Shown piece after piece: positions 9,700-16,812 of a DNA stretch of 64,000 nt. The notes below the pieces were generated by a model. That model had not been told where the DNA came from. It did no database searches and saw only the letters and a program-made list of their open reading frames with translations. Source of the stretch: Methylonatrum kenyense (GTDB lineage: Bacteria; Pseudomonadota; Gammaproteobacteria; Nitrococcales; Aquisalimonadaceae); NCBI RefSeq assembly GCF_023195885.1, contig NZ_JALPKO010000003.1, positions 62,001 to 126,000 of the forward strand, in the 5' to 3' direction. The first letter of the stretch is position 1; the number at the start of each line of letters is the position of its first letter. A program made the position numbers and the translations under genes.

Positions 9700-9744
9700 A
9701 ACCGGGCGGTGGCCCCGCGCGCGCGGCCGCTGCCCGGTTTTTTT
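9700..9744 (+). terminator. Rho-independent terminator after aorC
   Basis: AACCGGGC at 9700-9707 pairs with GCCCGGTT at 9732-9739, with an internal GGCC/GGCC stem, and a run of seven T ends at 9744. It separates aorABC from the MoaD-like gene. Confidence 0.85.
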
Positions 9745-9774
9745 GTCAGCAGAAAAGCTTACGGGCATATTCCG

Positions 9775-10029
9775 ATGCAGATTCGAATCAAGCTTTATGC
9801 CAGCCTGAGCAAGCTGTTACCCGAGGGCGTCAAGCCGCATGAAGGTTTCCTTTTGGACATTGATGATGCCATGACGCCAAACCAGTTGATTGACCTGCTC
9901 AAGATCCCGCGGCCGATGGCCCATCTGATTCTCTGCAATGGCACCTACATCAAGCCTGCGGATCGGGATAGCGCCGTATTCGAGCCGGACGATGTGTTTG
10001 CCGTCTGGCCGCCGGTAGCCGGCGGCTGA
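9775..10029 (+). CDS. aorD: MoaD/ThiS-family sulfur carrier protein (AorD-like)
   Basis: An 84-residue ubiquitin-fold protein ending in Gly-Gly, the thiocarboxylate-forming tail of MoaD and ThiS proteins. Starting at ATG 9775 gives the usual length; the upstream open frame runs through the aorC terminator and is unlikely to be coding. MoaD-like proteins donate sulfur for the dithiolene of molybdopterin, and a dedicated copy beside a tungsten AOR is known from other AOR operons. Its stop overlaps the next start (TGATG). A role in making or loading the tungsten cofactor is inference from position. Confidence 0.85.
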   Translation: MQIRIKLYASLSKLLPEGVKPHEGFLLDIDDAMTPNQLIDLLKIPRPMAHLILCNGTYIKPADRDSAVFEPDDVFAVWPPVAGG

Positions 10030-10334
10030 TGGCGGTGACTGCCGAGCGGCATCGAATCAGCAAGACCATGGGCTTGGATCACGCGGATTTCTGGCGCGTG
10101 GCGCCGGCAGTGATGGAAGGTTTCGACTGGCGTCGACTGGGTGCTGACCGCCTGGTTGGGGAGCAGGGGAAAGGTCGGATCGAGATCCACCTGGCGCCGG
10201 AAACACGGCGCCGGATCGCCATGTTCGAGCTGCCGACGACCGAACTGACCATCGAATTTTTCAACCTGGATGCGACCGAGCGTCGCGCCTTTTTGGAGAA
10301 TTTCGATCGCCGGTTCCGCCGCGGTGGCGGCTAG
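10029..10334 (+). CDS. Uncharacterised protein coupled to the MoaD-like gene
   Basis: A 101-residue protein I do not recognise. It has no signal peptide or membrane segment. The N-terminal half has several aromatic residues (FWRVAP, FDWRRLG); the C-terminal half contains RRIAMFELPTTELTIEFFNLD and a basic helix. Its ATG overlaps the stop of the MoaD-like gene, so translation is coupled and a role in AOR cofactor handling or enzyme maturation is plausible. Its stop TAG lies inside a CTAG that abuts a remnant of the dispersed repeat. Confidence 0.75.
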   Translation: MAVTAERHRISKTMGLDHADFWRVAPAVMEGFDWRRLGADRLVGEQGKGRIEIHLAPETRRRIAMFELPTTELTIEFFNLDATERRAFLENFDRRFRRGGG

Positions 10335-10353
10335 GGACTACATCAGTGTTTTC
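10335..10353 (+). repeat. Internally deleted remnant of the dispersed repeat
   Basis: Nineteen bases (GGACTACATCAGTGTTTTC) flanked on both sides by CTAG (10331-10334 and 10354-10357). They resemble the fused tips of the MITE-like family. The left CTAG contains the stop codon of the preceding gene. Similarity is imperfect. Confidence 0.4.
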
Positions 10354-10379
10354 CTAGATCTCCCGCCCTCGCGAGCCCA

Positions 10380-11240
10380 CTACTCCAGCGTGGCATTCTC
10401 CAGTCGGTAGAAAAGCCCCATCTCGCTGTCTTCCAGCAATGCCAGCCGACCTTTCAGGACCACCGGGTCAAAGCTGAATTCCAGTGGTTTCTCGGCCTTG
10501 ATCTCGACGACGCTCTCCGGACCGCCCGGTAGACAGAAAAAACAGCTGGGCGGGCTGCGGGTGACGATGAAGTGACTGTGCTTGTCGTCATTCTCCAGCG
10601 GAAGCATGAACCCCTGGACTTTGACCTCGGTGCCATGCAGGGCGCGCAGATCGTCGTCAAACAGCGGCTTCAGCAGTCCGTAATCGCCTTCCTCGGTCGC
10701 GACCGCAGTGAGCCGATCCCAGGCAATCACGCCGTCCACCTCCGGCAGTTCCGTGGCCCGCTCCTCCATGTGTTCCATCGGATGGCCGTAGGCATCATCG
10801 GTGATGTAGAGCGTGACCTGACGGCTGACGCCATCGGCAAGGAAGGTCAGGACATCATCGCCGGGGAGTTGTGGCTTGATCCGCAGTTCGGCATTGCCAT
10901 CCGCGTCGGTGGCAACCACGCTTTCGCTGAGCTCGTTGCCGACCAGCGAGCTGATTTCGATATCCGTTGCCGCCAGGGGCGTACCGTCGGCGGCTTCCAT
11001 GCGCAGCGTCAGATCGACGAACTCGTCGGATGCCGCAGTGATACCCGCCACTTCGCCGTAATCCCGCAGGCGCGTGATGTAGACGCGCAGCGCCGGTTTG
11101 TCCGATTCCGCGGCAGCGGCTTCCGTCGGCTCCTGCGCCATTGCCGGCTCTGAATCCCTGACGGAGCTGCCGTATTCCGCATCGTCACTGCAGGCAACCA
11201 GGAGTCCGGCAAGCAAGATGACCATCAGGACCAGACGCAT
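10380..11240 (-). CDS. DUF3299 lipoprotein of zinc-linked ABC locus
   Basis: A predicted outer- or inner-membrane lipoprotein: the hydrophobic segment LVLMVILLAGLLVAC ends in a lipobox cysteine (residue 17 from ATG 11240; ATG 11282 is an alternative start). The N-terminal half (about residues 50-160) looks like an Ig-like, immunoglobulin-type beta domain. The C-terminal half matches DUF3299 with a CFFC motif (SPPSCFFCLPGG) that could bind metal. It lies downstream of an ABC permease and ATPase under a Zur-like site. DUF3299 proteins occur in the Zur-regulated zrgABCDE locus of Vibrio, which supports a role in zinc acquisition. Confidence 0.85.
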   Translation of the reverse strand: MRLVLMVILLAGLLVACSDDAEYGSSVRDSEPAMAQEPTEAAAAESDKPALRVYITRLRDYGEVAGITAASDEFVDLTLRMEAADGTPLAATDIEISSLVGNELSESVVATDADGNAELRIKPQLPGDDVLTFLADGVSRQVTLYITDDAYGHPMEHMEERATELPEVDGVIAWDRLTAVATEEGDYGLLKPLFDDDLRALHGTEVKVQGFMLPLENDDKHSHFIVTRSPPSCFFCLPGGPESVVEIKAEKPLEFSFDPVVLKGRLALLEDSEMGLFYRLENATLE

Positions 11241-11291
11241 GCGCGACGGCAGGTGTGCAGAAAGCGGGCTGGAGCGAATCATCGTGCGATA

Positions 11292-12542
11292 TTACCGTTT
11301 CGTCAGGGCGTTCGCGACCGGGATGCGATAGGCCTGCCAGGCCGGTATCAGCGCCGCCACGAGGCCGATCCCGAGGACCCCTAACAGCAGGTACAACTCC
11401 TCGATCAGGAGCAGACGCCCGGTCAGCGCCATCTGGCGCGCCTGCGCAAAGCCGTCAGCCAGCAGTTCCATTGCCAGGTGGCCGAGAGCCAGGCCGAGCA
11501 GGGCGCCGAGCAGACTGATCAGCAGTGCTTCCAGCAGGACTTGCCCAACCAGCACCCGTTTCGGCGCACCCATGGCACGTAGGAGCATCATGTCATGCCG
11601 TCGCTGGCGCAGTGCCGTGTAGAGGCCGACAAACAGGCCCAGCACCGCGGCCCCCAGCAGGACGCCGCCGAACAGTCGCAGGGCATCCAGCCCGACCCCG
11701 AGCAGCCCGATCAGGCGACTGGTCTCCTGCGCCGGGGAGGCCGCCTGCAGGCCGGGCCGGCTGTTGACCATCCGCGGTAGTGTCACCGCCGCCAGTGGCG
11801 AGCGATAGCTGATCAGCAGGGCGGTGATTTCCCGCGTTTTTCCGTCGTCGTCGGCAGCTTCGTCATGGCCGTGGCCATGATCATGGTCATGGTTGGCGTC
11901 TGACTCATGCAGGTGACCATGCACGTGCCAGACGCTTTCCACACTGCCCAGAATCAGGCGGTCCACGACCCGCCCGCGACGTTCCAGAATCCCGGCAACC
12001 TCGTAGTCATGGTCGTCGTGCAGCTCGCCGCGGACCGGGCCGTCGCCGCTGGCGATGCCATGCACGCCATGGAAGGTGTCACCGACCGCCAGCCCCGTCG
12101 CTGCCGCAACCTCGGCACCGATGGTGACCTGGTGATTACCTTCCCAAAGCTCTCCTTCGCGCAGTTCGGCGGCATAGTGTTCCACCAGTGAATGCTCGGT
12201 ACCGATGATGCGAAAACCCTGGTAGCTGTCACCCATGGACAGCGGAATGGTGCCGGCCACGAGCGGGTGTTCGCGCAGCCAATCCACATCCCGGTCGCCG
12301 ATGTTGCCGGTCGGCGCATCGACATGAAACACGCTGGACAGGATGATCTGCAGCGGACTGCCGTTGGCGCCGACCACCAGATCAATGCCCCGGGTCTCCG
12401 AGCGGCCGCGATCATCCAGTTGCTGGCCAAGCAGGAGCAGCACGGTGATCGTGGCGACCCCCAGTGCCAGTAATGCGACCTGCAGCGCCGTGCCGAGCGC
12501 GTTGCGTGCCAGGTAGGCGAGGGTCAGGCGCCAGATGTTCAT
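11292..12542 (-). CDS. ABC transporter permease, FtsX/MacB type with His-rich loop
   Basis: A 416-residue inner-membrane protein with the MacB/FtsX layout: an N-terminal membrane segment (about 12-38), a large periplasmic domain, then three C-terminal membrane segments (about 295-410) with the family motif LRAMGAPKRVLVGQ. The periplasmic domain contains a histidine/aspartate cluster near residues 203-220 (HDHDHGHGHDE), which suggests metal binding. It overlaps the upstream ATPase gene by ATGA and precedes the DUF3299 lipoprotein. This matches a ZrgC-like permease of a zinc-regulated system. MacB-type proteins act as mechanotransmission devices, so the direction of transport is uncertain. Confidence 0.9.
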   Translation of the reverse strand: MNIWRLTLAYLARNALGTALQVALLALGVATITVLLLLGQQLDDRGRSETRGIDLVVGANGSPLQIILSSVFHVDAPTGNIGDRDVDWLREHPLVAGTIPLSMGDSYQGFRIIGTEHSLVEHYAAELREGELWEGNHQVTIGAEVAAATGLAVGDTFHGVHGIASGDGPVRGELHDDHDYEVAGILERRGRVVDRLILGSVESVWHVHGHLHESDANHDHDHGHGHDEAADDDGKTREITALLISYRSPLAAVTLPRMVNSRPGLQAASPAQETSRLIGLLGVGLDALRLFGGVLLGAAVLGLFVGLYTALRQRRHDMMLLRAMGAPKRVLVGQVLLEALLISLLGALLGLALGHLAMELLADGFAQARQMALTGRLLLIEELYLLLGVLGIGLVAALIPAWQAYRIPVANALTKR

Positions 12543-13189
12543 GCCGGCTCCGGCTCAAGTTCCAGCACGGTTGGAAAGATACCGCGCAGGCGATGGTCAT
12601 GCGTGGCAATGAGCAGGCTCGCGCCGCAGGTCCCCGCCTGCTCCAGCAGCAGCGATGCGGTCCGCTTGGCGCTTGCGTCGTCAAGGGCAGAGGTCGGCTC
12701 GTCCGCGAGGATCAGTTTCGGTCGCGTGACCAGCGCGCGGGCGATGGCGATGCGCTGTGCCTGTCCCTGGGACAGGGTTTCCGGCATGCGGTTGGTCATT
12801 GACTCCAGACCCATTGCTGCCAGCAGGTGTCGGATGCGTTGGCGGTCGATGGGCTGCCCTGCGGTGTACTGCGCCAGTGCAAGGTTGTTGGCGATGCTGA
12901 GGGCCGAGACCAGATGCAGTGTCTGGAACACCAGGCCAACCAGGCGGGCGCGACGTCGATCACGCTCCCCCTCGGTCAGGCCGGAGATGGTTTCACCGTT
13001 TAGGTCTATCGTGCCCCTTTCCGGGGTCAGCAGACCGCCGGCAAGCGCGAGAAGCGTGGACTTGCCGCAGCCGGACGGGCCCAGGACCAGGCCGTGGTTT
13101 CCCGCCGCAAGCCGCCAGTCCGGGAATCGGATGACTGGCCGGTCCGGGTACTGTTTTTGAACGCCATGGAAGGCGAGGATTTCAGACAT
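12539..13189 (-). CDS. ABC transporter ATP-binding protein (LolD/ZrgB-like)
   Basis: A 216-residue ATPase of the LolD/MacB class. Walker A is GPSGCGKST, the signature segment is LSQGQAQRIAIARAL (Q replaces the second G), and Walker B is LILADEPTSALD. ATG 13189 is preceded by an AGGAT ribosome site; the longer frame upstream overlaps the control region. It is the first gene of a three-gene minus-strand operon with the permease and DUF3299 lipoprotein. A Zur-like palindrome lies about 115 bp upstream, so expression should rise under zinc shortage. Confidence 0.92.
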   Translation of the reverse strand: MSEILAFHGVQKQYPDRPVIRFPDWRLAAGNHGLVLGPSGCGKSTLLALAGGLLTPERGTIDLNGETISGLTEGERDRRRARLVGLVFQTLHLVSALSIANNLALAQYTAGQPIDRQRIRHLLAAMGLESMTNRMPETLSQGQAQRIAIARALVTRPKLILADEPTSALDDASAKRTASLLLEQAGTCGASLLIATHDHRLRGIFPTVLELEPEPA

Positions 13190-13302
13190 GCCACTATCCT
13201 GGTGTCGGCGAGTTCCGGATGCGTCGCCGCTGGACGGATTCGCCCGATCCGCATGGTCCTGCACCTAAGGTCTGGTACATCGGTACCAGCCCGTTTGTGT
13301 GA

Positions 13303-13317
13303 TGTTATAGAATAACA
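13303..13317 (-). promoter_or_regulatory. Candidate Zur operator
   Basis: TGTTATAGAATAACA differs from the gammaproteobacterial Zur core (TGTTATAnTATAACA type) at about one position of the dyad and lies upstream of the ABC ATPase operon. It overlaps a possible -10 region (TATTCT or TATAAC on the minus strand). The rest of 13320-13544 shows no gene. Confidence 0.75.
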
Positions 13318-13544
13318 CTCGCAGTTGTCCCGGTCGTTCCAGGAATTCATTGCGGCAGGCACCGTGGAAACTCCCGCCAACACCGCGCGAAGCAAGAGGT
13401 CATACTCGTCCTGATCGCTGCCGGTGTTGCGCCGCCGGCCCGGTCGCGTAGGCTACCGGAAGCTGCGGAGACACTGATTTGTCAGAGTTTCCGGAAGGTA
13501 GCCTGTGCATCGACATGGCAGGCAATCGCTTCAAGGGGGAGAAG

Positions 13545-13742
13545 ATGCGTATCTTGGGATTCGTTCTGCTGGCTGTTGGCGTGGTCTTGCTCCTGTTCGG
13601 CTACAACGCCAGCGAATCAGTGGCCGACCAGGTCAGTGAAACCTTCACCGGCCGTTTTACCCAGGAAACCATGAATTACATCATCGCCGGCGTTGCATGC
13701 GTTGCGGCCGGGGCGGCAATGCTGCTTTTCGGTCGGCGCTGA
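13545..13742 (+). CDS. DUF3185 small membrane protein
   Basis: A 65-residue protein with two membrane segments (about residues 2-19 and 44-62) separated by a short polar stretch containing SVADQVSETFTGRFT. This matches the DUF3185 family of small inner-membrane proteins of unknown function. ATG 13545 follows GGGGAGAAG, a clear ribosome site; the earlier in-frame ATG lacks one. It stands alone between the Zur-controlled operon and the LOV gene. Confidence 0.85.
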   Translation: MRILGFVLLAVGVVLLLFGYNASESVADQVSETFTGRFTQETMNYIIAGVACVAAGAAMLLFGRR

Positions 13743-13902
13743 TGCGGGCTGCCGCGCTGTCGGGTGGCGGCCCATCTGGCCGCATGGTGTGCTCCGGCGG
13801 CATTGATGATTTCGGTTGGGGGAAGAGCTCGCGAATCCGGGGAATGGGCGCGCCGCAGCTTGTCGGATACAATGTGTGCTGGGGGAAACAGCAGATTACG
13901 TC

Positions 13903-14340
13903 ATGAATGACCTGAACAATATCCCGCCACACCTGCTCCGCCTGTTGGTCGATTCGTCCAACGACGGCATCGTGATTGCCGAGCAGGAGGGTGATGACAA
14001 TGTGCTCATCTACGTCAATCCCGCCTTCGAACGGCTGACGGGCTATGCGGCAGAGGAAATCCTCTACCAGGATTGCCGGTTTCTGCAGACCGGCGATAGG
14101 GACCAGGAAGGCCTGGGGGAGATCCGCAAGGCGATCCGCGAAGGGCGGGCCACTCGCCAGACGATCCGGAACTATCGCAAGGACGGTTCCATGTTCTGGA
14201 ACGAGTTGAGCATTACGCCGGTCTACAACGACGAAGATCAGCTGACCTACTACATTGGCATCCAGAAGGATGTCACGGTGCAGAAGGAACTGGAGCTGCG
14301 CCTGCAGGATGTGCGCGGCCCCGACGTGCGCCCGCGCTGA
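13903..14340 (+). CDS. Short LOV blue-light photoreceptor
   Basis: A 145-residue single-domain protein. The motif YQDCRFLQTGDRDQ carries the photoactive cysteine (Cys58), which forms the covalent flavin adduct in blue light. Asn90 and Asn100 (RNYRKDG, FWNEL) and Gln121 (YIGIQKDV) match the flavin-contacting residues of LOV domains. No effector domain is fused; short helical caps flank the core. Sequence and size resemble the short LOV proteins of Pseudomonas putida (SB1-LOV type), which share the Asp in place of the usual Asn before the Cys. It is likely a FMN-binding light or redox sensor that signals by dimer rearrangement. The partner is not evident nearby. Confidence 0.92.
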   Translation: MNDLNNIPPHLLRLLVDSSNDGIVIAEQEGDDNVLIYVNPAFERLTGYAAEEILYQDCRFLQTGDRDQEGLGEIRKAIREGRATRQTIRNYRKDGSMFWNELSITPVYNDEDQLTYYIGIQKDVTVQKELELRLQDVRGPDVRPR

Positions 14341-14514
14341 AGGTAATTGCGGCGTATCCTGACTGCATCATCCGGATTACGGCTTCCGTATCCCGGCCGG
14401 CACCGGGTTCAAAGCTCGGCTGTCGCAGTGTCCAGCGACACTTCATGTCATTGAAACCCTGACGTCCCGACCACGTTCGGCCGCATGCCTCGGCCGCGCC
14501 ATGACTGGATATTG

Positions 14515-14658
14515 ATGCAATTCATGAATCTGAAAAAACTGAGCACGCAGCAGTTGCAGGATCTGCTGCTGCAGATTGAACGAGAACTCGAGAACAGGCA
14601 GTTCGAAGAACGACTCCGCTGGGAGATCCGGCGGCGCAGCCAACAGCCTTCGGCTTAA
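14515..14658 (+). CDS. Small uncharacterised protein (47 aa)
   Basis: A short frame encoding a basic helical peptide (NLKKLSTQQLQDLLLQIERE, then a charged tail and RRRSQQPSA). The regular heptad-like leucines and charged pattern suggest a real small coiled-coil protein. Start choice is open: ATG 14515 or 14524, and an in-frame ATG at 14485 would extend it. I do not recognise a family. The stop TAA lies in TTAA, immediately followed by a fragment of the dispersed repeat. Confidence 0.5.
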   Translation: MQFMNLKKLSTQQLQDLLLQIERELENRQFEERLRWEIRRRSQQPSA

Positions 14659-14696
14659 GGAAATGCTGATTTATTCGTACGTCTGCGCCCGGGGTT
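14659..14696 (+). repeat. Dispersed inverted-repeat element, left-end fragment
   Basis: GGAAATGCTGATTTATTC followed by GTACGTCTGCGCCCGGGG matches the left end of the intact copies. It follows TTAA (14655-14658), a YTAR-type site that contains the stop codon of the small gene before it. It ends at or just before the crcB stop codon. Confidence 0.75.
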
Positions 14697-14698
14697 CC

Positions 14699-15079
14699 TC
14701 AAAACCATCGGCGTTCCTGCCCGGCCCAGGCACCCGCAATGGCGGCTGTCAGGCTCAGGGCGATGTAGGACAGCGCTGCGAGCAGGCGGCCATCCTCGAG
14801 CATGACAATGGTTTCCAGGCTGAAAATCGAGAAAGTGGTCAGGCCGCCACAGAACCCGGTGAGCACAAATGGGGCCAGCAGGGCCTTCTTGCCCGAGGCC
14901 GATTGCGATAAGCGACCGGCCAGATGCCCCATGAGGAAGGATCCCACCAGGTTCGCAACCAGGGTTGGCCACGGAAAGGCCGTGGACTGAAGCAGCGGCC
15001 AGGAGGAGAGCGCGAGCCGAAGACCGCCACCGAGGATGCTGCCGATCGCGACCGCGAGCATTTCCTGTGCCGTCTTCAT
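14699..15079 (-). CDS. crcB: Fluoride channel CrcB/Fluc, second copy
   Basis: A 126-residue membrane protein with four hydrophobic segments. The motifs GGGLRLAL, NLVGSFLMG and TGFCGGLTTFSIFSLE match the Fluc/CrcB fluoride channel, which exports fluoride ion as a dual-topology dimer. ATG 15079 overlaps the stop of the preceding crcB paralogue by ATGA. Two adjacent genes suggest a heterodimeric channel. The dispersed repeat abuts its 3' end. I saw no convincing fluoride riboswitch upstream. Confidence 0.92.
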   Translation of the reverse strand: MKTAQEMLAVAIGSILGGGLRLALSSWPLLQSTAFPWPTLVANLVGSFLMGHLAGRLSQSASGKKALLAPFVLTGFCGGLTTFSIFSLETIVMLEDGRLLAALSYIALSLTAAIAGAWAGQERRWF

Positions 15080-15447
15080 GGCAGAGCCTGGCCCAGATTC
15101 ATGCCCAGCACCACGGCCAACAGGGAGCCGAACAGGGACAGGCCCACATTCAGGGCGGCTGACTGTGGGGCGCCCAGTCGTGCCAGCCGCACTGTTTCCA
15201 GCGCGAACGTAGACACAGTCGTGTAACAGCCACAAAAGCCGATCAGCAGGAGCAGCCGTGCGGCGTCACCCGCGACGCCGGTGTAGAACAGCCCGGCGAG
15301 GAATGCCCCGCTCAGGTTGACAATCAGGGTCGGCAGGGGAAACGTGGCTTGACCCCGTTGCGCAACCAGTCGGGTCACCAGGAAGCGCGCGCTGCCGCCG
15401 ACAGCGCAGGCGACGGCGAATCCAGCCAGGTTGCCGATCGTGATCAA
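15076..15447 (-). CDS. crcB: Fluoride channel CrcB/Fluc, first copy
   Basis: A 123-residue Fluc-family protein with four membrane segments and motifs GGSARFLVTR, NLSGAFLAGL and GFCGCYTTVSTFALE. I prefer the TTG at 15447, which gives the usual family length and has an AAGG ribosome site; an upstream TTG at 15504 would add an unlikely proline-rich lead. It forms a tandem pair with the next crcB, overlapping by four bases. Such pairs commonly assemble as a two-gene fluoride exporter in the inner membrane. Confidence 0.9.
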   Translation of the reverse strand: MITIGNLAGFAVACAVGGSARFLVTRLVAQRGQATFPLPTLIVNLSGAFLAGLFYTGVAGDAARLLLLIGFCGCYTTVSTFALETVRLARLGAPQSAALNVGLSLFGSLLAVVLGMNLGQALP

Positions 15448-15717
15448 AGTACCTTGTCCATCAGGTTTTCTGCTGGTCGCCGGCGCGGGCGAAACGTTGG
15501 GCAAACAAGCATTTCATGCCGACGCATCATGGCAGGCCCGTCTCCCTGAAGCTACAGCTTGAAATTCACTCAGGCGGCGGTGATAGTCATGCGGGAATGC
15601 GCTGAGTCAGCGCAGCAGCTGCGGACTTTGTGTGCAAACTCGAATTCCGGGCGTCCGTGCGTCATGCTCAGTGCCATATCTGAAAACCACACAACAACTG
15701 CCAAGGAGAAGCTGCAA

Positions 15718-16128
15718 ATGTCCTTATCGAACCGGTTTCGTCAGACCATTGCCCTGGTTCTGGGCTGCGTGTTCCTGCTGACGTCCATCGCGGTGCCGGC
15801 GGCGCAGGCGACGATGATCGATACCCAGAGTTTCGCGGCCTCCGAGGAGGTTGAAACGCAACGCCAGGAAATCGCCGAGTTCCTCGCCCGGGACGGTATC
15901 CAGAGTCAGCTGGTTGCCTGGGGTGTTGATCCCGCCGACGCGGAGCAGCGTGTTTCCACGATGACTCCGGCCGAAGTGCAGGCGACCCATGAACGCATGA
16001 ACGAGTTGCCCGCCGGCGCCGGACTGGGCACGGTTGTCGGTGCGGTCGTGCTGGTCTTCCTGATCCTGCTGATCACGGATCTGCTGGGTGCCACCAACGT
16101 CTTTCCGTTTACCAACCCGCAGCGCTAA
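15718..16128 (+). CDS. PA2779-family exported protein
   Basis: A 136-residue exported protein of the PA2779 family. The signal-like segment (about 11-30) ends at AQA; the mature part holds a helical region (AASEEVETQRQEIAEFLARDG, WGVDPADAEQRVSTMTPAEV) and a C-terminal membrane segment rich in L, V and I (about residues 104-124). The ribosome site AAGGAG precedes ATG 15718. In many genomes this family sits beside a PA2778-type cysteine peptidase, but none is here. A terminator follows. Function is unknown. Confidence 0.85.
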   Translation: MSLSNRFRQTIALVLGCVFLLTSIAVPAAQATMIDTQSFAASEEVETQRQEIAEFLARDGIQSQLVAWGVDPADAEQRVSTMTPAEVQATHERMNELPAGAGLGTVVGAVVLVFLILLITDLLGATNVFPFTNPQR

Positions 16129-16158
16129 TTCCGGGAGCCGCACAGCGGCTTTCGGTTA

Positions 16159-16812
16159 TCACTGGCCGGCGGTCCTCGGAAGAAGGCCGCCGGCTTTTTT
16201 TCGTAAACAGCTGTTCCGAGGTGCCTGACATGACCGGCCGTGTCCCTGCAAGGTCCGAATGACCAGCCCTTCGACCTCGGTTTGAGCGGTTTGCTCGAAG
16301 CCGGCATGCGTGAACAGCGCATGGCTTTCGGGATGGTCGACATGCGCTACCCAGGCGAGCGCCGGGTACTGCTCACGCAGCGCCCGCACCAGACTCATAC
16401 CGATCCGTTGGCCTCGCCAGCGCGGATCAACCGCCAGCGCGGAAACGTAACCCTGGCGGCCAGGCGGGCGCGCGTAAGCCGGCGAGTCCAGTAGTCGCCG
16501 CAGTGAGGCGGGGAGGCGCGCTGGCGGCAGCCACAGCGACCGCCACAGCCTGGCAAGGCCGACCTTCGGCGCAGGGTCTGTCTCAGCCAGTAAAAGACCG
16601 ATAAGGCGTGATTCGCTCCAGGCGGTCAGTCTGACGTCCGCCGTCCGCGGCAACGGCGACAGGATTCTTGACAGGCTGCGCATTGGTTGCCGCGCAGGCA
16701 GCAAGCTGGGCCAGCCCGGCGCATCGGTGTGGGCGATGACCAACAACTCCTGTTGTTCCCGGAACGATGGCGTGGTGCTGGAGCTGATGCAGATCCCGGT
16801 CCTGTTATCCAT
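16159..16812 (-). CDS. GNAT-family N-acetyltransferase
   Basis: A 217-residue protein with the acetyl-CoA binding motif of the GNAT fold (SALAVDPRWRGQRIGMSLV, motif A with the RGQRIG loop) and the later ESHALFTHAGF segment. These enzymes move an acetyl group onto amines; the substrate is unknown. ATG 16812 overlaps the end of the upstream transglycosylase gene by 8 bases, so the two are probably coupled. Its own C-terminus runs through the bidirectional terminator. Confidence 0.85.
   Translation of the reverse strand: MDNRTGICISSSTTPSFREQQELLVIAHTDAPGWPSLLPARQPMRSLSRILSPLPRTADVRLTAWSESRLIGLLLAETDPAPKVGLARLWRSLWLPPARLPASLRRLLDSPAYARPPGRQGYVSALAVDPRWRGQRIGMSLVRALREQYPALAWVAHVDHPESHALFTHAGFEQTAQTEVEGLVIRTLQGHGRSCQAPRNSCLRKKAGGLLPRTAGQ
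16165..16202 (+). terminator. Rho-independent terminator after the PA2779-family gene
   Basis: GCCGGCGG at 16165-16172 pairs with CCGCCGGC at 16187-16194, followed by a run of T. The minus-strand acetyltransferase gene ends inside this hairpin, so it lies between convergent genes. Confidence 0.85.

Noticed and set aside
15440-15560. Fluoride riboswitch upstream of the crcB pair
   Set aside because: The bases upstream contain G-rich and C-rich pieces, but I could not fit the conserved crcB motif on the minus strand.
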